A stretch of 64,000 bases of DNA from an uncultured bacterium (GTDB taxonomy: Bacteria > Actinomycetota > Coriobacteriia > Coriobacteriales > Eggerthellaceae), in the NCBI GenBank assembly GCA_905215325.1, contig CAJMPP010000004.1, positions 13,840-77,839 of the forward strand, written 5' to 3'. A program made the position numbers and the translations under genes. Shown here in pieces: positions 36,386 through 44,600 of the stretch (its first letter is position 1; each line of letters begins with the position of its first letter). The notes below the pieces were generated by a model, which made no database searches, was not told where the DNA came from, and was given only the letters and a program-made list of their open reading frames with translations.

Positions 36386-37534
36386 CTACTCGCCTCGCTT
36401 CCCGATCAGCCCGCCGAGCGGACGGTTCGCACGCTTCAGCAGCGCCATGAACGCCTTCTCGAACAGCACCGACGCCACCATCACCACCACGGTCCACGCC
36501 AACAGGTCGGGCGTGTCCAGAAACGTGCGCGCCGTGGCCATTTCTTTGCCGATGGACGGCTTCGGCGTGGCCAAAACCTCGGCCATGATGCCGCTTTTCC
36601 ACGTCATGCCCAGCGAAATCTTCGTGCTGGACAGCAGAAACGGCATGAACGCCGGGCGGTACACGTACAAAAACGTGCGCCACCGCGACAGCCCGTACAC
36701 GCGCGCCATCTCGAGCATCTGCTTGTCGACGCTTTCGAACCCGGTGACCATGTTCGTGTAGATGAGCGGCAGCACGATGAAGAACGCCAGGAACACAGTA
36801 AGCGCCTGGTTGCCCACCCAAATGAGCAGCAAGATGATGAACGATGCCACGGGGATGGTGCGCAGCAGGCTGATGATGGGATCGATGAAGTCGCGGAACA
36901 GCCTCACGCGGCACGCCACCAGCGCCAGCAGGAACCCGACGACGAACGACAACAGAAACCCCAGCGCGATGCGCCCGAAGCTGGCACCGACGATCATCCA
37001 GAAGTTCGGCATGACCACCTGGTCGGCCAGCGCCTGCAGCGTGCGGATGGGGCCGGCAAGCACAAGGCGGTTGTCGACCACGCGGTCGAGCACCTCCCAC
37101 ACCACCAGCCAAAACGCGATGATGGCTGCCTTGCGGGCGAACCGCTTGCGCGCGTCGCCCGCCCTGGTGGCCGCGCGGCGCTCGGCGGCGGCGCGCTCGG
37201 CATCCAGGATGCGGGTTGCCTCTTCGGCATCCATGAGCCCTTGCGCCTGCATCACGCGCACCACCTGGGATTTCTGCACGCCCAGGCTGGTGAGCATGCC
37301 CATGATTTCCTCGCGGTCGACGCCTTTGGCACAGGCCGTCTGCATCATGAAGCCCATCTGCGAGTCGGCCATGCCGTTTTGGCGCACCATCTGCGCCATC
37401 ATGGCCACCTTCTCCTCGGGCATGCCCACCTTCGCGGCGATGACGGCGAACTGCATGCGCGGCTCGTCGTCGCCTACCGCGCCGCGGGGCACGCCGCCCC
37501 CACGCCCCACCAGGGATCTCACCTTCTCGAACAT
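36386..37534 (-). CDS. ABC transporter permease with unusual N-terminal domain
   Basis: 382 residues. The C-terminal 250 residues form a BPD_transp_1 permease of the nitrate/sulfonate/taurine class, with about six membrane helices and an EAA-type loop (EMARVYGLSRWRTFLYVYRP). The first 130 residues are soluble, with Met-rich helices (MPEEKVAMMAQMVRQNGM, DREEIMGMLTSLGVQKSQV) and a charged helix. Family members normally have only a short N-terminus, so this is an added domain of unknown role. Confidence 0.88.
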   Translation of the reverse strand: MFEKVRSLVGRGGGVPRGAVGDDEPRMQFAVIAAKVGMPEEKVAMMAQMVRQNGMADSQMGFMMQTACAKGVDREEIMGMLTSLGVQKSQVVRVMQAQGLMDAEEATRILDAERAAAERRAATRAGDARKRFARKAAIIAFWLVVWEVLDRVVDNRLVLAGPIRTLQALADQVVMPNFWMIVGASFGRIALGFLLSFVVGFLLALVACRVRLFRDFIDPIISLLRTIPVASFIILLLIWVGNQALTVFLAFFIVLPLIYTNMVTGFESVDKQMLEMARVYGLSRWRTFLYVYRPAFMPFLLSSTKISLGMTWKSGIMAEVLATPKPSIGKEMATARTFLDTPDLLAWTVVVMVASVLFEKAFMALLKRANRPLGGLIGKRGE

Positions 37535-37541
37535 GGCGGCG

Positions 37542-38804
37542 CTACTTACCCGAGGCCGTGCCGCCGAAGGCTTCGATGGCTGCCTGCGCGTCGGCCGCCG
37601 ACGCAGTTACGCCGTCGTTGCCGGTGCCGGCGCTGCTTTCGTGCTGCGTGGCCTGCTCAAAGCCCGCTTGCAGGAAGCGCTCGTCAAGCTGGCCTTCCGG
37701 CGGCAGGTAGTAGAAGTCCTCGCCGGGCATCTTGCCGCCGATGGAGTCGGGGTTTGCCAGGTACAGCTCGTGCAGAAAACCCGACAGCGCCGTGCGCATC
37801 TGCTCGCCCGTCAGGTTCACCATGGAGATGTAGGGCATGGCGTCAAGCGCTACGGAATTGTTGAGGAACGTGCCCAGCTCCTCCTGAAGAGCGGCGGCGT
37901 CGCCCATGTTCGCAAGCGTCCAGCTCACCGACTGGCCGGCCATGTTCAGATACTCCACCACGGCCTGCTCGTGCTCCTCCAAAAACTGGCGGTTGACGAT
38001 GGTAGTGGTGGTGACGGCCTGGCTGCCCGTGTCGGCGAACGCGCGGTCCCACTCCACCGTCAGGTCGATGGGGATGCACAGCGGGTTGACCAGGATTTTC
38101 GCCAGGGAAACGAACGGCTGCGGAAGAATGGCCACGCACCCGTCCTGCTGCTGCATCATGTTGAGCACCTCAAGCGGGCTGGACTTGAACTCCAGGTTGA
38201 ACGTGCCGTCCAGGCCGTTTTTCGCCAGCAGCGCCTCGATGGTGTACTCCGGCGTACCGCCCTCGCCGTAGCTGTAGACGGTGCGCCCTCGCAGGTCGTC
38301 GAGCGTGCTGACTGAGGCGTCGTTCGTCATGACGTACAGCACGCCCAGGTTGTTCACGCTGATGACCTCGTAGCGGTTCTTCAGCTCGGCGTTGTTGTAC
38401 AGGATGGGGCCGATATTGCTGGGCAGCGTGCAGATGTCGTAGTCGCCTTTGTTGAACAGCGCCGAGAGGCCCACGTAGTCCACGCCGTTGGGCTCGAACG
38501 TGAAGTTGTTGAACGTTTTGCCCGCCTGAGCAGCCACGATGAATTGCGACAGCCCCATAGACGGAGGCCCCATGATCAACCCCACTCGCACGTCGCACGC
38601 ATCAGGGCTGCCCATAAGCTCGCGCGATTCGACGCGCGTGGAGAACGTGGCGCCGTCGCCAGAAGCACTTGCGCCCGCGCCACCGGACGCCGCCGAGCCC
38701 TGCGCGCCCTCGCCCGCCGAGCACCCGGAAAGCCCCAGCGCCGACAGCGCCGCCACACCCGCAAGCGCCGCGAAGCCGCGGCGCGACATGTTCGGATACG
38801 CCAT
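37542..38804 (-). CDS. ABC transporter substrate-binding lipoprotein (NMT1/SsuA-like)
   Basis: 420 residues from ATG 38804. The signal region has a twin arginine (MSRRGFAALAGVAALSAL) and a lipobox (LSGC), so it is a lipoprotein, possibly exported folded by Tat. A Ser/Gly/Ala linker follows, then a periplasmic-binding fold of the NMT1/SsuA type (MGPPSMGLSQFIVAAQAGKT, NGVDYVGLSALFNKGDYDIC). First gene of the operon. The link to the activase suggests import of an organic acid or sulfonate, as an inference from context. Confidence 0.87.
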   Translation of the reverse strand: MAYPNMSRRGFAALAGVAALSALGLSGCSAGEGAQGSAASGGAGASASGDGATFSTRVESRELMGSPDACDVRVGLIMGPPSMGLSQFIVAAQAGKTFNNFTFEPNGVDYVGLSALFNKGDYDICTLPSNIGPILYNNAELKNRYEVISVNNLGVLYVMTNDASVSTLDDLRGRTVYSYGEGGTPEYTIEALLAKNGLDGTFNLEFKSSPLEVLNMMQQQDGCVAILPQPFVSLAKILVNPLCIPIDLTVEWDRAFADTGSQAVTTTTIVNRQFLEEHEQAVVEYLNMAGQSVSWTLANMGDAAALQEELGTFLNNSVALDAMPYISMVNLTGEQMRTALSGFLHELYLANPDSIGGKMPGEDFYYLPPEGQLDERFLQAGFEQATQHESSAGTGNDGVTASAADAQAAIEAFGGTASGK

Positions 38805-38924
38805 ATCCAACCCGCCTTTCGAGGGGAAAGGCTTCACGGGGAAATGCGAAAGCGCCGCGGCGCGAACGCAATACAACCGCGCAAGCAGAGCCGCGCCTCA
38901 ACAAAACGCCCCGTCAAAGCCGCT

Positions 38925-38953
38925 TTTATACACGGCTAACTAGTCTAGTTAAA
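38925..38953 (-). promoter_or_regulatory. Promoter with embedded palindrome for the ABC-activase operon
   Basis: On the minus strand TTTAAC (38948-38953), 17-base spacer, TATAAA (38925-38930). The spacer region carries TAACTAG-N-CTAGTTA (38937-38951), a 7-bp-arm palindrome well placed for a repressor. About 120 bases upstream of the lipoprotein start. Confidence 0.55.
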
Positions 38954-39057
38954 CATGGCGAATTTGTCAGTGATTTATGTTACCGCTAAGCAACTTCACA
39001 AGAAAAGTTTCACACGGGAAATCACGTGCGCAAAACGAACGAGCCTCTGACCTGGAC

Positions 39058-39109
39058 CATACACGATTGGCAGGGTATAACTTGCCCATTTCATACACGA
39101 TTGGCACGG
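39058..39109. repeat. Two direct 15-bp repeats 34 bases apart
   Basis: CATACACGATTGGCA occurs at 39058 and 39092. Both lie in the 413-base gap between the lipoprotein and higA genes, downstream of higA. A small GCATTCT/AGAATGC hairpin lies at about 39122-39138. No gene seen here. Confidence 0.5.
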
Positions 39110-39218
39110 TTAATGGACTGCGAGCATTCTCTCAGAATGCCGAAGAATAGAGGCTTGTAACGTTTTTCGTAACGAAATTCCGTTTGAAATCGCATCCAAA
39201 AGCTCGCGAGCGAACCCA

Positions 39219-39524
39219 TCACAGGCAGGCGGCTTTGCCGCTCCATGGTTTGATGCGTTTCAGCACGGGGGCTATTTTCTCGCGGGCAACTTCTAAATCG
39301 TAGGCCTCTTGGGCGCGCAGCCAATAGCCGTCGCTTAAGCCGAAGAACCGGCAAAGCCGCAAATCGGTGTCCGCGGTGATGCGTCTGTTGCCCAGCACGA
39401 TTTGCCCTATGCGCTGCGCGGGCACGCCTATCTCCTTCGCCAGCCGGTACTGAGAAACGCCAAGCGGCTCCAAAAACTCCTCTTTCAGCAACTCGCCCGG
39501 AGTAATAGCCGGAAGCTTGTCCAT
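39219..39524 (-). CDS. higA: HigA-type antitoxin
   Basis: 101 residues from ATG 39524 (AAAGGGG upstream). The helix-turn-helix is of the HigA/VapI type: ITPGELLKEEFLEPLGVSQY, then VPAQRIGQIVLGNRRITADT and FFGLSDGYWLRAQEAYDLEV. It neutralises HigB and represses the operon. It follows higB by 11 bases, the higBA order in which the toxin comes first. Confidence 0.9.
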   Translation of the reverse strand: MDKLPAITPGELLKEEFLEPLGVSQYRLAKEIGVPAQRIGQIVLGNRRITADTDLRLCRFFGLSDGYWLRAQEAYDLEVAREKIAPVLKRIKPWSGKAACL

Positions 39525-39535
39525 AACCGCCCCTT

Positions 39536-39817
39536 TCACGAGTGATAGTCAACTATCTCGACTTGCTCTGCAGCCCCTTCAACCCACGTAAAGCACACAC
39601 GATACTGGTCGTTAATCCTGATACTGCATTGCCCGGCCCGATCGCCCTTCAGCAGCTCGAGTCTATTGCCTGGCGGCACACGCAAATCATCAATGGCGTT
39701 CGCAATTTCAAGCTGACGGATTTTTCGCCTAGCAACTCGCTCAAACGATGCAAATCGAGCGACCCGAAATCCTTGCGAAAGCCGTTTCGTGTCTTTGCAC
39801 GCAAATGACCGTATCAT
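39536..39817 (-). CDS. higB: HigB-type toxin (RelE superfamily)
   Basis: 93 residues from ATG 39817 (MIRSFACKDTKRL). RelE/HigB fold: RKIRQLEIANAIDDLRVPPG, then NRLELLKGDRAGQCSIRIND and QYRVCFTW. It would cut mRNA on the ribosome. The frame extends upstream, but this ATG gives the standard HigB opening. First gene of the operon; palindromic operators lie directly upstream. Confidence 0.9.
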   Translation of the reverse strand: MIRSFACKDTKRLSQGFRVARFASFERVARRKIRQLEIANAIDDLRVPPGNRLELLKGDRAGQCSIRINDQYRVCFTWVEGAAEQVEIVDYHS

Positions 39818-39853
39818 AGTAACGCTCTTCGTTAGTAACGTCAAACGTTACTA
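39818..39853 (-). promoter_or_regulatory. HigA operator
   Basis: TAGTAACGT (39833-39841) and ACGTTACTA (39845-39853) form a 9-bp-arm palindrome with a three-base centre. A further half-site TAGTAACGCT lies at 39819-39828, next to the higB start. Typical for autoregulation by HigA. Confidence 0.65.
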
Positions 39854-39923
39854 TTTGAATTTCTCCTATTAGCTGATTCCAGTTTACCTGAATACAAACA
39901 TCTGTTCTAGTCTTGACTTCACT

Positions 39924-40022
39924 AGTTTACGCGAACGCATAAATTCTCATCTTTTTCCCCTTGATTTATGCGTTCGCGTAAACTATCCTGTCGCCCAAGC
40001 ACATTTTCGCGTTCGCATAAAT
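39924..40022 (+). promoter_or_regulatory. hipBA promoter with three operator copies
   Basis: A 21-bp perfect inverted repeat: arms at 39924-39944 and 39964-39984, each containing TTACGCGAACGCATAAA. A third, closely related site (TTTCGCGTTCGCATAAAT) lies at 40005-40022. TTGATT (39961-39966), 17-base spacer, TATCCT (39984-39989) form a likely promoter overlapped by the second site. Confidence 0.75.
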
Positions 40023-40035
40023 CGAAGGACTCGTC

Positions 40036-40251
40036 ATGCAACAGATCGCAACCTCCGCGGACATCGGAAGCCTTATCCGCGCCGAGCGCAAACGCCAGGG
40101 CTTCACGCAAACCGAGCTTGCCGGCCTTTGCGGCGTCGGCCTCACGTTCCTGAGCAACCTTGAAAACGGCAAGCAAACGGCCGAACTCGGCAAAACGCTC
40201 AACGTGCTCACCATGCTCGGCATCGACCTGTTCGCCGAAAGGAGGGGGTAA
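40036..40251 (+). CDS. hipB: HipB-type antitoxin
   Basis: 71 residues, XRE helix-turn-helix (DIGSLIRAERKRQGFTQTEL, then GVGLTFLSNLENGKQTAELG) as in HipB. It binds the three upstream operators and holds HipA inactive. Its TAA overlaps the hipA ATG (TAATG), so they are coupled. Confidence 0.9.
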   Translation: MQQIATSADIGSLIRAERKRQGFTQTELAGLCGVGLTFLSNLENGKQTAELGKTLNVLTMLGIDLFAERRG

Positions 40252-41531
40252 TGACGCAGCTGCGCATCTCGCGAGTCGAGCTTGCATCCCCGCAAGAAAT
40301 CGGCACGCTCTCGCTCGACAACGGCGCGTTCTCCTACAGCGAGACCTACCTTTCCTCGCCAAACCCCGTTCCCCTGTCGGCCTCGCTGCCGCTGCGAAGC
40401 CAGCCTTTCCCCGAATACGCGGCGCGCCCCTACTTCGAAGGCCTTTTGGCGGAAGGCCCGGCCCGCGCTCAGCTTGCCGGGGCGCTTGGGGTCAGGGAAG
40501 ACGACTACTTATCACTGCTTGAAGCCTGCGGGAAAGACTGCATCGGCGACATTCTTGTCAGCCGGCAACCGCCGACCGTTTCCCGCGGCGAATACCGCCC
40601 TTTGACGTTTAGCGACATGCGAAACCTTCTATCGGATTCGGCGAACCTTGCGGAAAATAACGCGGCGCTGCGCCTGTCGCTTGCCGGAACGCAAGGCAAA
40701 ACGGGCCTTGCGCATCTGCCCGGACACGCCAACGACAGCGGCTGGCTAGAACCAAGCGGCATAGCTGCGACCACCCATATCCTCAAGACCAGCCGCATGC
40801 GCGACATCCCCGAAAATGAATATCTCTGCATGAAAGCCGCAACCGCATGCGGGATAGAAACGCCCCACGTCGAGCTTATGGACTTCCCGCTACCCACCCT
40901 TGCCGTCGAGCGCTTCGACCGCAAGGCAAGCCTCGATGTAAACGGCCAGCTTTCCGTAGCCCGTCTTCATCAGGAAGATCTTTCCCAGGCGCTCGGCATG
41001 ACCCCCGCCTCGAAGTATGCGGAAGTTGAAAGAGGAACCATCCCGGCCATCGCGCGATTCCTGAAACGTTGCAGCGTCCAGCCCGCACGCGACGTCGCCG
41101 CGTTTGCGCGGATGCTGTGCTTCGCCTACGCAATCGGCGACTGCGATGCCCACTTGAAAAACTACTCCGTGCTGATCCAAGATGCCGCGCACGGAGCCTA
41201 CCGCATCAAACTTGCGCCCGCCTACGACTTCGTCTGTACAACCGTTTTCCCACGATTCAGCCGCACTTTGGCAATGGTCATTGGAGGGGAACGGGAAATC
41301 GACGAGATCGAACCATCGACGTTCAACCTGCTTGCAAGCGACCTTGGAATAACGAAAGCGGCGCTGCAAACCCTGGCCTGGCCGATTGCCGAAAACCTCG
41401 CGAAGTCCATTAGCGCGGCAGGCAACGGGCATTCGGGAACCGTTCTCGCATCAACCCCGTATATCGCCGACGATCTTGTAGAAGACATGACGCCGCGCAT
41501 CGAGGTCCTGAAGGCTTTCTGCGAACGCTAA
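40251..41531 (+). CDS. hipA: HipA-type serine/threonine kinase toxin
   Basis: 426 residues. HipA_N couple-hipA domain at the start (LSLDNGAFSYSETYL ... FPEYAARPYFEGLLAEG), then the kinase domain: ATP-binding region (HLPGHANDSGWLEPSG, HILKTSRM), ETPHVELMDF, LAVERFDRK, catalytic loop YAIGDCDAHLKNYSVL and LAPAYDFVCT, the Mg-binding Asp. Known HipA kinases phosphorylate GltX and cause persistence. Key residues appear intact, so it should be active. Confidence 0.92.
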   Translation: MTQLRISRVELASPQEIGTLSLDNGAFSYSETYLSSPNPVPLSASLPLRSQPFPEYAARPYFEGLLAEGPARAQLAGALGVREDDYLSLLEACGKDCIGDILVSRQPPTVSRGEYRPLTFSDMRNLLSDSANLAENNAALRLSLAGTQGKTGLAHLPGHANDSGWLEPSGIAATTHILKTSRMRDIPENEYLCMKAATACGIETPHVELMDFPLPTLAVERFDRKASLDVNGQLSVARLHQEDLSQALGMTPASKYAEVERGTIPAIARFLKRCSVQPARDVAAFARMLCFAYAIGDCDAHLKNYSVLIQDAAHGAYRIKLAPAYDFVCTTVFPRFSRTLAMVIGGEREIDEIEPSTFNLLASDLGITKAALQTLAWPIAENLAKSISAAGNGHSGTVLASTPYIADDLVEDMTPRIEVLKAFCER

Positions 41532-41558
41532 CGCGGCGGAACCGCGCCCAACACGCAA

Positions 41559-41593
41559 AAGGGCCCGCGGCGTTCATCACGTCGCGGGCCCTT
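41559..41593. terminator. Bidirectional terminator between hipA and the surface protein gene
   Basis: Perfect 11-bp stem AAGGGCCCGCG / CGCGGGCCCTT (41559-41569 with 41583-41593). On the minus strand a TTTTG tail follows; on the plus strand only CG. Confidence 0.75.
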
Positions 41594-41683
41594 CGTTCGC
41601 GGCAGCGCCGCCGCGTTTGCTAGCGGCCAGCCGGCTCGCTGGCATCACTGTCAGCTCGCCGGCGCGCCGCCTACATCCGCACG

Positions 41684-44600
41684 TTACTTCGCGGCATCAC
41701 CGGCCTCGCCGGCGGCGGGGCGCCTCTTGCGGCGGTAGGCGTACACGCCGCCCGCCGCAGCGGCGGCAACCACCGCCGCAACCACGCAGCCGATCGCCAC
41801 TGCCGCCGCGGGGTTGGACGCCGCCGCTTCGGCCATGTCCTCGATCGCGCCGGCAACGCCGCCCTTGGCGCTGCCCGCCGCCTTGCCGTCGGCCGCCTTG
41901 CCAGCCGCAGCACCGTCGGCCTTCGCCGAGCCGTCCTCGGCCGCAGCAAGCGCGGCAGCCGCCGCGTCGCCTTCGCCGGACACGCCGTTGGCGCCGTCCA
42001 GAATGGCCTGCGCCTCGGCGGGCAGCTGCCCGCCGCCGGAGGCCGGCAGCGTCGAGCCCAGGTCAACTTCCCAGTTCGTGGACCAGGTGTGGTCCCACAC
42101 GCCGTTGAAGATGCCCGCGGCGATGGTGCGCGCCAGCCAGCCGATGGTCACCGAAGAGGTGCACGTGCCGGCGAACGAGGTGCGCGACGCCGACGGCGTG
42201 CCCAGGTCGATGGTCACCGTGGAGCCGTCGAAGCTGACGCCCGAACCCCACACGTTGTTGATGGTCATGACCTTGTCCTGGATGACCACCGGGGCGCTCA
42301 CCCAAGCATGGCCCGACGCGTCCACCGTCATGGTGGCGTTGTTGCTGACCGGCGTCGACGGCGGGAAGCCGCCGTTGGTCAGGTGCGGGTTCAGCGGCAG
42401 GCCCGTGGTGGCCTTGTCGAACCACAGGTTGGCCGAAACCGTGTACGTGCCCGCGGCGAAATGCCCGTCGGTGGTGGTGCCCACCTCGGTCGACCCGCCC
42501 GGCTGAGCCGGCGAAGGCGAAGGCGCAGGCGTCGGGGTCGGGGTCGGATCAGGCGTCGGCGTCGGGTCCGGCGTCGGCTCGGGATCGGGCACCGGATCGA
42601 CGCCGTCGGGCAACGCCGAAGCAGGCAAGCTGCTGTAGTTGACCGACAGCTCCAAGGCGATGCTGCCCGAAGGCGCGATGTCCATGTTCAGCGGCACCGC
42701 GTACAGCTTCGACCCGCTGAAGTAGTACGACTTCGCGCCCGCGACCATGTCGTCGGTCAGCTTCACCGAAACGTGGCTGATGCGCGTGTCGTACTTGCCA
42801 TAGCTCCAAATGCTCGCGTCGGCCGGGGCCTTGCGCGTCACCTGCACGCCGGCAAGCTCGGCGCACGTGCCCAGCTCCTGCGTGATGAACACGGGGTTCA
42901 GCACGTCAAGCTCCAGCGTCTTCGTGCCGTCGGCAGCCACCACCAGCGTCGCGTTCTTGGTAAGCGGCGTGGTGGGCGTGGTGGACACGACGCCCACGGG
43001 GTTGTTCCCGTCAAGCACCGGCTCGTGGCCGGCCTTGTCGGCGAACGGGTTGTTCGGGTTGTTCACGTACACCGTGGCCCCGGGGATGACCGGGTTGTAA
43101 TCGCCCGGCATGCTCAGGTTCGCGGTGATGGCGTACGTGCCCGCCTTCAGCGTGCCCGAAGAAGCCTTCTCCACCTTCAGCGTGCCGCCCACGTACACGA
43201 ACTCGTAGTTGGCGGCCGCGCCGCCCGAAGGCACCAGCTCGTAGGACTTGCCCGACTCAAGCGAGGCCGGCGCGCTCACGAAAGGCGCCTGGTAACCGGC
43301 TGCAGAAAGCGCCGTCTCGCCGGCCACGAAGCCCGTGACCTCAACGCCCAGGCCAGGCTTGGCGCCGGGCGAGACGGTCTCGCCGGCGTACGTCGCCACC
43401 AGCTTGGCCTTCGCGATGGACCACGTCACCTCGACCGGGTCGACGGTGCCGTCGGCCCACGTGAACCCGTCCTTCAACGTGGCCGTGGCCACGTAGTCGC
43501 CGGCGTCTTTGCCCTCGGCACCGGAAAGGACGAAGCCCTCGGAAGCCTGCACGCCCGTCTGGGCAAGGCCGTTGTAGACAAGGCCGGACGCCGCAGCAGG
43601 CTTCTCAACCTTCACGCGCTCGTCCTTCAGACCGGGTTTCGCCTGTTTGGCGAACGCAACGGAAGCCTCGTTCAGCGCCGCCAGCGCGTCGTCGATCATC
43701 TGCTGGGAAACCAGCTTCTCCGCATCCATCGAGCTTGCCGCGTCGATAGCGCTGCGGAAAGCGTCGGCGGCCTCCTGGGAAACCCACATGCCCTCGGTGG
43801 ACACGTCGGAGCCGTCGGCGGAAACCACCACGCCGGCCAAGGCAGCCTCGGCCAAAGCGATGCCCGCCTCAAGCGCGGAGCGATCGACCGCGGCCGACCC
43901 GCTTTCCTTAGCGGAATCAAGGTCGACCACCAGCTTCAACGCCGGCTTGCCGGCCTCGGGCTGGATGTCGGCGTTGAGCGGCACCGCGTACAGCTTGGAC
44001 CCGGTGAAGGTGTAGGTCACCGTGCCCTTGGCGTCGGCGGGCAGCTTCACGCTCACGCGGCAGACGCGCGTGTCGTACTTGCCGTAATCCCACACCGACT
44101 TGTCCGCAGGCTGCTTGGTCTCCACGCTGACCGACCCTTCGGGCAGGTCGGCGCACGTGCCAAGCTCCTGCAGCGTGAACACCGGGTTGGGAAGGTCGAG
44201 CACCAGCGTCTTGCTGCCGTCCGCCGCAACCGTCACCTTGGCGTTGCCGTCAAGCGGCTTCGTGGGCGCCTCGGCGGCCACGCCCTCGCCCGACGCGCCG
44301 TCAAGCACCGGCGATTTGCCAGCCTTGTCCGCGAACGGGTTGTTCGGGTTGTTCACGTACACGTCCACGCCCGAAAGCACCGGGTTGTACTCCCCTGGCA
44401 TGCTCAGGTTCGCGGTCAGGGTGTAGACGGCGGCCGGCGCAAACGAAGCATCTACCACAAGTTTTCCGGCAACATACTCGAAGACATAATTCTTGCCAGC
44501 GTAACCGCCTTCAGGCGTCAGCTCGTATTCCTTACCAGCCACAAGCGCATCAGGGAGCGTTACCGAGGGAGATTTGAAATTCTCAATCGTCGCCGCGGTT

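Noticed and set aside
34643..37864. 1073-codon plus-strand ORF
   Set aside because: Antisense to the activase and ABC genes; low-complexity Arg/His/Ala translation without motifs or a ribosome binding site.
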